Positions 1 through 8,178 of a stretch of 53,773 nucleotides of DNA are shown in pieces; position 1 is the stretch's first letter, and each line of letters begins with the position of its first letter. The notes below the pieces were generated by a model, which was not told the origin of the DNA, searched no databases, and saw nothing but the letters and a program-made list of their open reading frames with translations. The stretch comes from JAHWJR01 sp035942035. GTDB taxonomy: Bacteria > Actinomycetota > Acidimicrobiia > Acidimicrobiales > CADCSY01. The position numbers and the translations under genes were made by a program. The DNA is taken from positions 1 to 53,773 of the forward strand of contig DASZDK010000107.1 of NCBI GenBank assembly GCA_035942035.1, read 5' to 3'.

Positions 1-665
1 GTGGTGGCGAAGGCCTTCGGCACCGGGTACTCGCCCATGACGTAGTGCAGGATCGCTGCGTGTTGCATGTCGATGGGCTGGATGCTGGCCGCCAGCTTGA
101 CGGCCTCCTCGTTCGTGAGCTGGGGGATCACCGCGAAGTAGGTGTCGGCGGCGGTCTGCTCGAGCATCAGGGCGAGCGCAGCCACGCCGCCCACGTCGGT
201 CACCTTGGAGAACTGGTCGTTGACCATGGCCTCCAGCTCGGCGGGAGGGTCGGTGACCTCTGTTTCGCCGGCACCGGTGAGCAGGTCGTTCCAGGCGTCG
301 CGGTGGGCCTCGTGGTGGGCCTTGGCCGTGGTGGCGAACTCGGCCACCGCCGGTGGGTAGTCGAGCGGGGCCTCGAGTGCGGCGCCGTAGGTGTTGACGG
401 CGAGAACCTCCAGCGATGCTGCGGTCTTGGCCACTTCGAGGTCACCGCCACCGCCACCGCCACCGCCTTCCGTGGCCTGGGTGGTGGTGGGCTCGCCGGC
501 GCTGCCGGCCGGTTCGCCGTTGTCGGAGCCGCACGCGGCCGCCACGACGGCAATGGCTCCGACGCCGCCGCCCAGCAGCACCCGGCGACGGGTGAGCGGG
601 GAGGGCGCCAGGCGCTGGATCATGGAGGCGTTCTCCTCCATCTGGTCTTCGAAGCGGTCGGTCAC
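1..665 (-). CDS. Tat-exported lipoprotein with ferritin-like domain (C-terminus off the window)
   Basis: The gene enters from the left edge, so only about 221 N-terminal residues are visible. It starts at a GTG that overlaps the stop of the preceding ferritin-like gene (GTGA, 662-665), implying translational coupling. A twin-arginine motif TRRRVLLGG (from about residue 26) is followed by a hydrophobic stretch ending in a lipobox-like VAAAC, so it is probably a Tat-secreted lipoprotein. A Ser/Thr/Gly linker with eight consecutive glycines precedes a helical domain with Glu/His motifs (KTAASLEVLAVNTYG, KAHHEAHRDAW, LEQTAADTY) typical of the Ferritin_2-like family. Its metal and substrate are unknown. 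It pairs with the next gene upstream as a tandem paralogue. Confidence 0.85.
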   Translation of the reverse strand, partial: MTDRFEDQMEENASMIQRLAPSPLTRRRVLLGGGVGAIAVVAAACGSDNGEPAGSAGEPTTTQATEGGGGGGGGDLEVAKTAASLEVLAVNTYGAALEAPLDYPPAVAEFATTAKAHHEAHRDAWNDLLTGAGETEVTDPPAELEAMVNDQFSKVTDVGGVAALALMLEQTAADTYFAVIPQLTNEEAVKLAASIQPIDMQHAAILHYVMGEYPVPKAFAT

Positions 666-1528
666 TTCTTGGCTCCTGACTCGGGCGGGAAGGCCTTTTC
701 GGTGCTCTCGAACGGCTCGGGGAAGGCGACGCTGCCGGCAGCAGCGGGTAGGGCAGCCACGTCGACGGGGCCGTCAGTGGCCTCGACGGTGATCAGCTGA
801 GGGGCGCCGCCCTCGAGCAGGGCACCCACGGCTCGCAGGGTGGCGAGGTGCTGAGCCTCGACGCCCATGATGCTGGCCATGATCTCCTTGGCCGTGGTGT
901 CGTCGAGCATGCTCGTGTTCTGCACGTAGGTCTGGGTCGCAACCTGCTCCAGCGTCATCGCCAGCATCACGACGGCGGAGTAGTCCTCCAGCGGCATGGC
1001 GTCTTCCACGACCTTGGCCGCGTCGGCGTTGGGCTCGTTCTGGGGCTGGCCACCGAGGGCCTCGGCCTGGCTGTTGAAGGCCACGGCGTGCTCGGCGTGC
1101 TGGTCGCGGGTGGTCTGGGCGAAGGCGACCACGGTGGCGTTCTGGTCGAAGAACGGCAGGCCCAGCGCCGCTTCGTAGGTGGCGACGGCCAGGTTCTCCA
1201 GCGATGCCGCGGTCTGGAGGATCTGGATGTCGAGGTCGGCTTGGGCGTGCGCCGGGCGGGCCACGATGCCCATGAGGGCGGTGCCGAAGGCACCGCCGAG
1301 CAGGCCACGGGCGCTGAGCGCCCCCAGGCCGAGGCCGCCACGACTCAGCAGGCGCCGGCGGCCGTCGTTGAAGGCGCGCACCCGGTCGAGGTCGACCGGT
1401 TGACCGCGGCGGCTCTCGCGCAGCTCGGCGAGGTCGGGCAGCGTGGTCTTCACGTCACGGAGCGCGTCGGATTGCAGGTCCTGGGACTCGACAATCAGCC
1501 CCTTGAGCTCCCTGTCGTCGATCTTCAT
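662..1528 (-). CDS. Tat-exported ferritin-like domain protein
   Basis: A 288-residue protein. An unusually long N-terminal segment (about 55 residues) precedes a twin-arginine-type signal (GRRRLLSRGGL, about 57-67), a hydrophobic stretch and a likely signal peptidase site after AHA near residue 95. The mature part has the ferritin-like four-helix pattern: QTAASLENLAVATYEA, TTRDQHAEHAV, MTLEQVATQTY and GVEAQHLATL provide the expected Glu/His ligands. The ATG at 1528 is preceded by AAGGGAG, a good ribosome-binding site. It is coupled by a 4-bp overlap to a second ferritin-like gene. The role is probably extracytoplasmic metal or oxidative-stress handling, but no specific activity can be read from sequence. 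Confidence 0.88.
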   Translation of the reverse strand: MKIDDRELKGLIVESQDLQSDALRDVKTTLPDLAELRESRRGQPVDLDRVRAFNDGRRRLLSRGGLGLGALSARGLLGGAFGTALMGIVARPAHAQADLDIQILQTAASLENLAVATYEAALGLPFFDQNATVVAFAQTTRDQHAEHAVAFNSQAEALGGQPQNEPNADAAKVVEDAMPLEDYSAVVMLAMTLEQVATQTYVQNTSMLDDTTAKEIMASIMGVEAQHLATLRAVGALLEGGAPQLITVEATDGPVDVAALPAAAGSVAFPEPFESTEKAFPPESGAKK

Positions 1529-1675
1529 GGTTCTCCCTTGTTCGATGAGTGTCCGGAAGCCCGCCAGTCAGGGCAGTCGATGGGACCGGTGGCGACCAGG
1601 GGCTCTTCGACACCGTTCGGTCGTCTGGATGACATGGCGGTGAGAGCGGGAGAAGTTTCCGCTCGAACGGCGGCG

Positions 1676-2347
1676 TCAGCCTTTGGGCGGCGGCGGTGGC
1701 GGGGCCGACGTGGTGGTGGCGGCCGGGTCGAAGGCGGCGAAGTCGCTCCGGCTCAGGGGCTCGCCGGTCGACTCGCCGGCTGCGTTGGGCACCTCCTTGA
1801 GCTCTCCCTGGAAGCGGAACAGCACTCGATCGACCTGGGGCTGCGCCGTGACGGTGTACACGATCTGGGCGAGGGCCAGGCGTTGCCCCTCGCCGGTCGG
1901 GCCGGTGAGGTCGCTCAGGTCGATGGTCACCACCCCGTTCTCGGGACCGATGATGCCCAACAGCTCGGTCGCGCTGGCGATGTTGCTGCGCAGGCCCTGG
2001 TCGAGCTCCCGCTCGGTGGGCCCCTCCAACAGCTCCTGGAGCGCGGTGCGCACCGAGGGCGGCGCCGACACCGAGCGCGGCACCTCGACCAGCTGACCGG
2101 TCTCGTTGTCGACGAGGTAGACGGAGGTGGCCACCGCCGGCGCCTCCGGTGGCTGCGGGGTCGTGGTCGTGGTGCTGGTGGCCAGGAGGCCGAAGGGCAC
2201 CTTGTCGCTGGGCAGGGTGCGGGCCTGCTCGTCGTGGCGGATGCCGCACGCCCCCGACACCAAGGTGGTCAGGGCCAGCGCCACGACGACCGCACGGGTG
2301 GGGCCGCCGGCGGACGGCCGGGGTTCGAGGCGTCGACTGCCGGTCAC
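1676..2347 (-). CDS. GerMN-domain lipoprotein (short LpqB-like)
   Basis: A 223-residue protein with a hydrophobic N-terminal segment (about 19-33) ending in SGAC (Cys34), consistent with a lipoprotein signal, then a Thr/Pro linker and a GerMN domain (about 75-185: TALQELLEGP, ENGVVTIDLSD, ALAQIVYTVTA). It is the third gene of a response regulator - histidine kinase - lipoprotein operon and starts at a GTG overlapping the kinase stop (2344-2347). This is the layout of actinobacterial mtrA-mtrB-lpqB, in which LpqB modulates MtrB. LpqB is normally far longer and carries a C-terminal propeller-type domain; here only the GerMN part is present and the tail is proline-rich. Confidence 0.85.
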   Translation of the reverse strand: MTGSRRLEPRPSAGGPTRAVVVALALTTLVSGACGIRHDEQARTLPSDKVPFGLLATSTTTTTPQPPEAPAVATSVYLVDNETGQLVEVPRSVSAPPSVRTALQELLEGPTERELDQGLRSNIASATELLGIIGPENGVVTIDLSDLTGPTGEGQRLALAQIVYTVTAQPQVDRVLFRFQGELKEVPNAAGESTGEPLSRSDFAAFDPAATTTSAPPPPPPKG

Positions 2348-3831
2348 GCCGGGACCACCGCCGGCCCGGGATCGGGTTCGGGCGTCGAGGAGGGAGCGGC
2401 CGACGGCAGCTGGACCACGAAGCGGGCCCCCGGCTCACCCGCGCCCCGGTCCTCGACCCAGACCCGTCCACCGTGCAGCTGGACGTGCTCGCGCACCAGC
2501 GCCAGCCCCAGTCCCACTCCGTCACCTCGCCCCCGGCGACCGGCGCCCGCCGCTCCCCGGGAGAAGCGTTCGAAGATCCGGTCCCGGTCCTCCTCGGGAA
2601 CGCCGGGGCCGGCGTCCTCGACCCCGATGAGCACGTGCCCTTCACCGACCTCGATGGACACCCCCACCACACCGCCGGCGTGCGACTGGGCGTTGCCCAC
2701 CAGGTTGGCCACCACCCGCACCAGCCGGCGCTTGTCGGCGTGGACGACGCAGTCGACGGCGTCGGCGGCGACGGCGACGGGGACATCGACGTCGGTGGCG
2801 GCCAGCAGGGCGTGCATGACGAGCTCGCTGATGCGCACCTCCTCCAGGTGCAGGGCGGCGGCGCCGGCGTCGAAACGGGAGATCTCCAGAAGGTCCTCGA
2901 CCATGGCCGAGAAACGCTGGACGTCGGCGACCATCAGGTCCAGGGCGGCCTGAGCCCGCGCCGGCAGGTCGTCGCGCCTGCCCTGCAGCACCTGGATCGA
3001 CGCTGACAGGGTGGTGAGGGGGGAACGGAGCTCGTGGCTCACGTCGGAGGCGAACCGGGCGTCACGCTCGATGCGCTCCTGGAGGGCGCTGGCCATCTCG
3101 TTGAACGATTCCACGAGGGTGCCCAGGTCGGCGTCGTCGATGTTGGCCACCCGAGCGTCCAGACGGCCGCCGGCGATGGCGACGGCGGCGGCGCTGACGT
3201 GGGCCAGTGGGCGCAGGACCCGCCGGCTGACGCTGGCTCCCAGGGCGGCCCCCGAGACGGTGGTCACCAGCGCCGCCGCCAGCAGCGAGATGGCGAGCGA
3301 GCTCAGCGTGCCCTCCACGTCGCTGAACGAGGTCACCTCGAAGTAGGCGGACCGCACCGAGGGGAGGGGCACACCCACTCCGAGCTGGGTCTGGCCGTCG
3401 AGGGAGAACCGCATTCGTGCCGGTTCGCCACCGGCGACGGCTTCGCGCAGGGCGCCGGGGAGGTCCTCGCGGTCGATGGCGAGGGGGGCGTACCAGATGC
3501 CGTCCCGCAGCAGCACCGGGGTGCCGCCGCCCGGGTTCTCGAGCGAGTCGAGCAGGACGCTCACGTCGGCACCGGCCGACCGCAGGCTGTCCCGAAGGTA
3601 CCGGGCGTTGACATAGGCCTGGTTCACGGCCGCCGACTCCCGCTGGCGAACCAGGCTGCCACGGACGAGGCCGTAGGTGACGCTGGCCAGGAGGGCGGAC
3701 AGCACCAGTGCACCGATGGTGAAGGCAGCGAGGATCCTCGCCCGCAGGCCCATGCGGGTCCCACGGCCCAGTCGTGACGGGGTCCCGGCGGCCCTCGGGC
3801 GGCGGCGTGCGACCACGGGCGGTGCGCTCAC
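2344..3831 (-). CDS. mtrB: MtrB-like sensor histidine kinase
   Basis: A 495-residue membrane histidine kinase. Transmembrane helices lie at about 32-55 and 178-200 and flank an extracytoplasmic sensor of roughly 120 residues. HAMP follows (about 200-255), then HisKA with SHELRSPLTTL (phospho-acceptor His266) and HATPase_c (NLVGNAQSH, VEDAGPGVPEEDRDRIFERF, GVGLGLALV). The GTG at 3831 overlaps the response-regulator stop (GTGA); an ATG at 3753 is the alternative start. It lies between an OmpR-type regulator and a GerMN lipoprotein, as in the MtrAB-LpqB system that controls cell envelope and division genes in actinobacteria. The symbol rests on this gene order and on the regulator's similarity to MtrA. 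Confidence 0.85.
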   Translation of the reverse strand: MSAPPVVARRRPRAAGTPSRLGRGTRMGLRARILAAFTIGALVLSALLASVTYGLVRGSLVRQRESAAVNQAYVNARYLRDSLRSAGADVSVLLDSLENPGGGTPVLLRDGIWYAPLAIDREDLPGALREAVAGGEPARMRFSLDGQTQLGVGVPLPSVRSAYFEVTSFSDVEGTLSSLAISLLAAALVTTVSGAALGASVSRRVLRPLAHVSAAAVAIAGGRLDARVANIDDADLGTLVESFNEMASALQERIERDARFASDVSHELRSPLTTLSASIQVLQGRRDDLPARAQAALDLMVADVQRFSAMVEDLLEISRFDAGAAALHLEEVRISELVMHALLAATDVDVPVAVAADAVDCVVHADKRRLVRVVANLVGNAQSHAGGVVGVSIEVGEGHVLIGVEDAGPGVPEEDRDRIFERFSRGAAGAGRRGRGDGVGLGLALVREHVQLHGGRVWVEDRGAGEPGARFVVQLPSAAPSSTPEPDPGPAVVPA

Positions 3832-4526
3832 CCCTGGAGCTTGTAACCGAGCCCGCGCACGGTGACCACGTGCCTGGGGGCGGCGGGGTCGGGCTCCACC
3901 TTGGTGCGCAGGCGGCGGACGTGGACGTCCACCAGGCGGCCGTCCCCGAAGTAGTCGTAACCCCACACCCGCTCGAGCAGCTGCTCGCGGCTGAAGACCC
4001 GCCCCGGCATCGACGCCAGCTCGCACAGGAGGCGGAACTCGGTCTTGGTCAGGTGCACCTCGTCACCACTCCGGCGCACGAGCCCCTCCTCGGGGGTGAT
4101 CTCGAGCTCACCGAAGCGCAGGGTGGCGCTGCCGCCCGAGGACGGGCGGGCCCGGCGCAGCAGGGCGCGGATGCGCGCCGAGAGCTCCTTGGGCTGGAAC
4201 GGCTTGGTGACGTAGTCGTCAGCGCCGGCCTCGAGCCCGGCGACCACGTCGTGGGTGTCGGCTCGTGCGGTCACCATCACGATGGGGACGTCGCTGTCGC
4301 GCCGGATCGAGCGGCACACGGCGAATCCGTCGATGCCGGGCAGCATGAGGTCGATCAGCACCACGTCGGCCGGTTGCTCGGCGAACCGCTCGAGGGCGTC
4401 CTCACCCGACGCGGCGCCGTCGACGATCCAGCCCTCGTCCTCCAGGGCCATGCGCACCGCGATGCGGATGCGCTCATCGTCCTCCACGGTCAGGATGCGG
4501 GTCCCCACGGGTCGAGGATGCCTCAT
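3828..4526 (-). CDS. mtrA: MtrA-like OmpR-family response regulator
   Basis: A 232-residue OmpR/PhoB-type regulator. The receiver domain has acidic residues in TVEDDERI, phospho-acceptor Asp59 (VLIDLMLPG), MVTARAD and the conserved Lys108 in GADDYVTKPF. A C-terminal winged helix follows, with WGYDYFGDGRLVDVHVRRLR and VRGLGYK. The match to mycobacterial MtrA is close in the linker and wing (CRSIRRDSDVPIVMVTA, KVEPDP), and the gene heads an mtrA-mtrB-GerMN operon. The start is uncertain: ATG 4526 is used here, but GTG 4508 (giving MGTRILTVEDD) is equally plausible. A 36-bp palindromic repeat lies 31 bp upstream and is shared with the mraZ promoter region. Confidence 0.88.
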   Translation of the reverse strand: MRHPRPVGTRILTVEDDERIRIAVRMALEDEGWIVDGAASGEDALERFAEQPADVVLIDLMLPGIDGFAVCRSIRRDSDVPIVMVTARADTHDVVAGLEAGADDYVTKPFQPKELSARIRALLRRARPSSGGSATLRFGELEITPEEGLVRRSGDEVHLTKTEFRLLCELASMPGRVFSREQLLERVWGYDYFGDGRLVDVHVRRLRTKVEPDPAAPRHVVTVRGLGYKLQG

Positions 4527-4557
4527 TCGGCGCCAGAAGTGGAAGCAATGCCTCCTG

Positions 4558-4593
4558 CGCCGGCGATAATCCGCCGGCGCCCGTGCACGGAGC
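4558..4593 (-). repeat. 36-bp palindromic repeat, copy 1 (upstream of mtrA-like gene)
   Basis: All 36 bases are identical to 27096-27131 in inverted orientation. The core is the arm CGCCGGCG, the loop GATTAT and the arm CGCCGGCG again; a GTGCAC palindrome lies beside it. Relative to the downstream gene both copies have the same orientation: here they point to the response regulator, there to mraZ. It may be a regulatory site or a dispersed extragenic palindrome. Confidence 0.85.
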
Positions 4594-4740
4594 CGCACCG
4601 CCTGCCTCTGCTGCTCCGCCTGGCGCCTCCCCAACGTCATTGAGCCCCCAGCGAACGCCGCTGCGAACGAAGGCGAAACCTTCATGGAACCGTCAAGGGG
4701 AAGTCACGGCCCTGACCGATGGAGCGGTCAGGATGTCCGG

Positions 4741-5139
4741 ATGACACGGTTCCCCGGCTTCGACCTTCCTCTCGGTGCTCCGGACGAGGACGAGTCCACC
4801 GCTTCGGGCCCGGGGGGCGGCGTCCGGCTGACCACCGACCGTGGTGTGGCAGTGCTCAGCGTCTGGGGCTGCCTGGATGCCGAGGTCGGTGAGGCGCTGC
4901 GGGCCGCCGCCGGGGACGCCGTGCATGATCGGGCCCGGCGCCTGGACATCGATCTACGCGAGGTCGTGGGCTTCACCAGGGACGGGGCGGTCGCCCTGCG
5001 GGACTGCCGAGTGGGGGGCGCGGAGCTCGAGGAGGGTCTGCACTACCGGACGGGCCGAGGGCCGGGCCGCCAGGCGCTCCTGGCCGCCTACGCCCCCGTG
5101 TTGCACTGGGACAGCGAGGTGGAGGCTGCTCAGTCCTGA
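4741..5139 (+). CDS. STAS-like domain protein
   Basis: A protein of about 132 residues. Its middle part (GVAVLSVWGCLDAEVGEALR, then RRLDIDLREVVGFTRDGAVAL) follows the strand-helix pattern of STAS or anti-sigma-factor-antagonist domains. The usual phosphorylatable D-S-S-G signature is not evident; a Thr sits near that position. The ATG at 4741 is preceded by AGGA at a 7-nt spacing; an in-frame ATG at 4684 would add 19 residues. The gene is divergent from the mtrA-like operon and its 3' end overlaps the inositol-phosphatase-family gene by 10 bp. Function is unknown beyond the fold suggestion. Confidence 0.65.
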   Translation: MTRFPGFDLPLGAPDEDESTASGPGGGVRLTTDRGVAVLSVWGCLDAEVGEALRAAAGDAVHDRARRLDIDLREVVGFTRDGAVALRDCRVGGAELEEGLHYRTGRGPGRQALLAAYAPVLHWDSEVEAAQS

Positions 5140-5930
5140 CCGGCGCCGGCGCCGGCCAGCAACCGGCGCAACGGTTCGAACAGCGCCGGGGAGGCGGCGA
5201 TGGTGAGCTCGCCCGACGCCGGCTCGTCTCCCAGGCTTCCGGTCGACGCTCCGGCCTCCTCGGCCACCAGGGTGCCGGCGGCGATGTCCCACGGCTGCAG
5301 GCCGCGCTCGTAGAAGCCGTCGAGGCGGCCGCACGCCACCCAGCAGAGGTCGACGCTGGCCGCTCCGGCCCGGCGGATGTCCCGCACCGAGGGCAGCACC
5401 CGGGCGAGCACCTCCGCCTGGCGGGCTCGTCGCTCGGGGGAGTAGGAGAAGCCCGTTCCGACCAGTGCCGTGCCCAGCTCGGACTGCGACGTGCACCGCA
5501 GCGGCCGGTCGTTGCACCACGCCCCCCGACCTCGCACCGCGGTGAAGGTCTCGCCGTGCGAAGGATCGACCACCACGCCCACCTGGCTGACCCCCTCGAC
5601 CTGAGCGGCGACGGAGACGGCGAAGGCCGGCAAGCCGTAGAGGTAGTTGGTGGTGCCGTCGAGCGGGTCGACGACCCAGGTGACGCCGGTGGTGCTGGTG
5701 TCGTCGGTGCCCTCCTCGGCGAGGATGCCGTCACCAGGACGTGCGTCTCGCAGCCCGTCGACGATGAGCCGCTCCGAGGCCCGGTCGACCTCACTCACCA
5801 TGTCGGTGTCGCTGGTCTTGGTGCTGACCCCGGCCGGGCGCCGGCCTCGGCCCTCGACCAGGAGGTCGCCGGCCTCCCGCGCCAGGCGGACGGCCAGGTC
5901 GAGCAGGTCGGCGGTGGGCAGGGGCGGCAT
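5130..5930 (-). CDS. Inositol monophosphatase family protein
   Basis: A 266-residue Mg-dependent phosphatase of the IMPase/FIG superfamily. Metal-binding signatures are GILAEEG (Glu72/73), WVVDPLDGTTNY (Asp88, Asp91) and WDIAAGTLVAEEAG (Asp215). Likely substrates are inositol-1-phosphate (for phosphatidylinositol or mycothiol-type metabolism), histidinol phosphate or 3'-phosphoadenosine phosphates; sequence alone does not decide. Length is normal for the family. A TAGGGT box seven nucleotides upstream of the ATG suggests a leaderless transcript, back to back with the aldolase promoter. Confidence 0.93.
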   Translation of the reverse strand: MPPLPTADLLDLAVRLAREAGDLLVEGRGRRPAGVSTKTSDTDMVSEVDRASERLIVDGLRDARPGDGILAEEGTDDTSTTGVTWVVDPLDGTTNYLYGLPAFAVSVAAQVEGVSQVGVVVDPSHGETFTAVRGRGAWCNDRPLRCTSQSELGTALVGTGFSYSPERRARQAEVLARVLPSVRDIRRAGAASVDLCWVACGRLDGFYERGLQPWDIAAGTLVAEEAGASTGSLGDEPASGELTIAASPALFEPLRRLLAGAGAGQD

Positions 5931-5937
5931 CCTCGGG

Positions 5938-5943
5938 ACCCTA
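5938..5943 (-). promoter_or_regulatory. -10 box (TAGGGT) of leaderless IMPase-family gene
   Basis: TAGGGT on the minus strand, 7 nt before the ATG at 5930. With the usual 6-8 nt from the -10 box to the start of transcription, the transcript would begin at or next to the start codon. Confidence 0.55.
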
Positions 5944-6013
5944 GGCGGCTCGGTGTGGCCGGTTTCGCGCCAGCACCGAAGGGTGCGACCGACGGCGCCG
6001 ACGGACGCGCCGG

Positions 6014-6019
6014 TAGGGT
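6014..6019 (+). promoter_or_regulatory. -10 box (TAGGGT) of leaderless aldolase gene
   Basis: TAGGGT six nucleotides before the GTG at 6026, with no Shine-Dalgarno sequence. This is the same arrangement as on the opposite strand 70 bp away. Confidence 0.55.
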
Positions 6020-6025
6020 CAGCCC

Positions 6026-7039
6026 GTGGCCGGGGACATCGCCGACCTGCGCTCCGACACCCTGACCCGGCCGACGCCGGCGATGCGCCGGGCCATGGCC
6101 CAGGCCCAGGTGGGCGATGACGCCTACGGGGAGGACCCCACGGTCAAGGCGCTCGAGGAGGCCTACGCCGAGCGGGTGGGCAAGGAGACGGCGCTGTTCG
6201 TGCCGTCGGGGACCATGGCCAACCAGCTGGCGCTGCGGGTGCTCGGCCTGGCGGGGACGACCGTGATCGCCGGGAGGGGTTCCCACATCGCCGGCTTCGA
6301 GGCCGCCGCCGCCGGCACCAACACCCCGGCCCAGCTGTTCACCATCGACGACACCGCAGGCACCGTCGACCCGGCCGAGGTGGCCTGGCTGGTGGAGGCG
6401 GCCGAGCACCACTGGGCGCGCCCGTCGCTGGTGTGCGTGGAGAACACCCACATGCTCGCCGGTGGAGCTCCCTGGCCCCTCGATCGCCTGCGAGCGCTGG
6501 CGGCCATCGGCCTGCCCGTCCACGCCGACGGCGCCCGGCTGTTCAACGCCGTGGTCGCCACCGGCATCAGCGCCTCGGCCTACGCCGAGCCGTGCACGAC
6601 GGTGTGGACGGCGCTCACCAAGGGGCTGTGCGCCCCGGTCGGCTCGGTGCTGGCCGGGCCAGCCGATGTGATCGGCGAGGCCCGAACCGAGCGCCAGCGC
6701 ATGGGCGGCCAGCTGCGCCAGGCCGGCGTCCTGGCGGCGGCGGGCCTGGTGGCGCTGGACCACATGGTCCACCGGCTGGCCGACGACCACGCCCGAGCCG
6801 CGGTGCTGGCCGAGGCGGTGGCCGAGCGGTGGCCGGACGCCGGCCTCGACCCCGCCACGGTCCGCACCAACATGGTGGTCTTCGCCCACCCGGAGCCTGG
6901 TGCCCTGATCGACCACCTGGCGGCGCAGGGCGTGCTGGCCGGCACGGTGGCACCCCGGACCATGCGCCTGGTGACCCACCACGACGTCGACGACGCTCAC
7001 GTGGAACGGACCCGCCGAGCGCTGGCGAGCGCCCCGTAG
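6026..7039 (+). CDS. Threonine aldolase family PLP enzyme
   Basis: A 337-residue fold-type I PLP enzyme of the beta-eliminating lyase/threonine aldolase family. It opens with the characteristic DLRSDTLTRPTPAMR, followed by GDDAYGEDPTV and LFVPSGTMANQLA. HADGARLFNA supplies the pyridine-nitrogen Asp168, and the Schiff-base lysine is expected at Lys199 in ALTKGLCAPVGS. The likely reaction is cleavage of L-threonine or allo-threonine to glycine and acetaldehyde. It starts at GTG immediately after a -10 box. An LmbE-family gene follows one base after its stop, so they form an operon. Confidence 0.92.
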   Translation: MAGDIADLRSDTLTRPTPAMRRAMAQAQVGDDAYGEDPTVKALEEAYAERVGKETALFVPSGTMANQLALRVLGLAGTTVIAGRGSHIAGFEAAAAGTNTPAQLFTIDDTAGTVDPAEVAWLVEAAEHHWARPSLVCVENTHMLAGGAPWPLDRLRALAAIGLPVHADGARLFNAVVATGISASAYAEPCTTVWTALTKGLCAPVGSVLAGPADVIGEARTERQRMGGQLRQAGVLAAAGLVALDHMVHRLADDHARAAVLAEAVAERWPDAGLDPATVRTNMVVFAHPEPGALIDHLAAQGVLAGTVAPRTMRLVTHHDVDDAHVERTRRALASAP

Positions 7040-7040
7040 C

Positions 7041-7754
7041 GTGGCGGCACTGGTCGACGGCGCGCCGAGGACGGCGCTGGCCGTGTACGCCCATCCCGAC
7101 GACCCCGAGGTGTCGTGCGGGGGCCTGCTGGCCCGCTGGGCACGGGCTGGCACCGAGGTCCACGTGGTCGTGGCCACCCGGGGGGAGAAGGGCACCGTCG
7201 ACCCCTCCACCGACCCCGACGACCTGGCCCGGCGCCGGGAGGAAGAGCTCCGTCTCGCCGCCGACGTGCTGGGCGTGGCCGGCGTCGAGCTGCTGGGTCA
7301 CCCCGACGGCGACCTGCCCGCCCAGCCCGCCCTGGTGCGGGAGCTGGTGGGCATCATCCGGCGCCTGGCCCCGGAGGTGGTGGTGGGCGTCGATCCCACG
7401 GCGGTCTACTTCGGCGACGCCTACGTCAACCACGTCGATCACCGGGGCATCGGCTGGGCGACCCTCGACGCGGTCGCCCCAGCGGCCTCGTCACCGCTGT
7501 ACTTTCCCGAGCAGGGCCCCGCCCACCGGGTGGCCACCGTCCTGCTCTCGGGCACCCTGGACCCCGACGTGTGGGCCGACGTGGAGACGACGCTCGACGT
7601 GAAGGTCCGGGCCATGTTCTGCCACCGCAGCCAGCTGGCCGCCGACGCCGACGAATGGCTGGCCGACTTCGTGCGCGAACGGGCGGCGGGGGAGGGAAGG
7701 AGGGCGGGGGTCCGCTACGCCGAGGCGTTCCGGCGGTTGCGGCTGCATCGCTGA
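7041..7754 (+). CDS. LmbE/PIG-L family deacetylase
   Basis: A 237-residue Zn-dependent deacetylase-family protein. The hallmark metal-binding AHPDDPE motif is near residue 18, and the second metal site is in NHVDHRGIGW. Relatives remove N-acetyl groups from GlcNAc-linked substrates such as mycothiol and bacillithiol precursors or lincosamides. It could act in mycothiol biosynthesis (MshB) or conjugate recycling (Mca), but this cannot be decided here. It starts at GTG one base after the threonine aldolase stop, so translation is probably coupled. Confidence 0.92.
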   Translation: MAALVDGAPRTALAVYAHPDDPEVSCGGLLARWARAGTEVHVVVATRGEKGTVDPSTDPDDLARRREEELRLAADVLGVAGVELLGHPDGDLPAQPALVRELVGIIRRLAPEVVVGVDPTAVYFGDAYVNHVDHRGIGWATLDAVAPAASSPLYFPEQGPAHRVATVLLSGTLDPDVWADVETTLDVKVRAMFCHRSQLAADADEWLADFVRERAAGEGRRAGVRYAEAFRRLRLHR

Positions 7755-7787
7755 GCACCTCCCGCCGGGAAGCACCGCAGCGACGCC

Positions 7788-8084
7788 TCAGCGGTCGTCG
7801 GGACCGATGTCCTTCCTCCACTCGGCCATGGCCCGCAGCGCCAGGACGGCCATGACGGCCACTCCCAGGGCGCCGGCGACGGCACCTGCCAGGCCCCCGA
7901 GGGCGGCGAGCACGGTGCAGCCGTCATCGGGCCCGCACTGCAGCGAGGCGATCGAGTAGACGATCAGCCCACTGCAGATGCCGCCGACGACGATGGCGAC
8001 GAAGGCGAGCGCCCTGGCCGTGACCGGGGGCAGGGCCGTGGGTTGGTAGCGTCGGGCCGTGGGCCGGGACTGCGGGTTGGGCAC
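7788..8084 (-). CDS. Small membrane protein of unknown function
   Basis: About 98 residues. A proline-rich N-terminus is followed by two hydrophobic segments (ALAFVAIVVGGICSGLIVYS and AALGGLAGAVAGALGVAVMA), separated by a short Cys-containing loop (LQCGPDDGC), and an acidic/basic tail (MAEWRKDIGPDDR). The two loop cysteines might form a disulfide outside the membrane. The GTG at 8084 is chosen because a TACCAT box lies 7 nt upstream; the ATG at 8093 adds three residues. It is convergent with the LmbE gene and divergent from dinB. No family recognised. Confidence 0.6.
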   Translation of the reverse strand: MPNPQSRPTARRYQPTALPPVTARALAFVAIVVGGICSGLIVYSIASLQCGPDDGCTVLAALGGLAGAVAGALGVAVMAVLALRAMAEWRKDIGPDDR

Positions 8085-8091
8085 CGGCCCC

Positions 8092-8097
8092 ATGGTA
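8092..8097 (-). promoter_or_regulatory. Possible -10 box (TACCAT) of small membrane protein gene
   Basis: TACCAT on the minus strand, 7 nt before the GTG at 8084. It overlaps the alternative ATG start, so it holds only if the GTG is used. Confidence 0.35.
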
Positions 8098-8178
8098 GGG
8101 ACGGGCAGCGGCCACGGCTGGTAAGAGGGGCGCGGCCGCCCCGATGCCACCGGTGCCGGTGAGGGGGCGCTAAGAAGG

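Noticed and set aside
410..475. Microsatellite-like CCACCG tract
   Set aside because: It encodes the glycine linker of the ferritin-like lipoprotein in the correct frame, so it needs no separate explanation.
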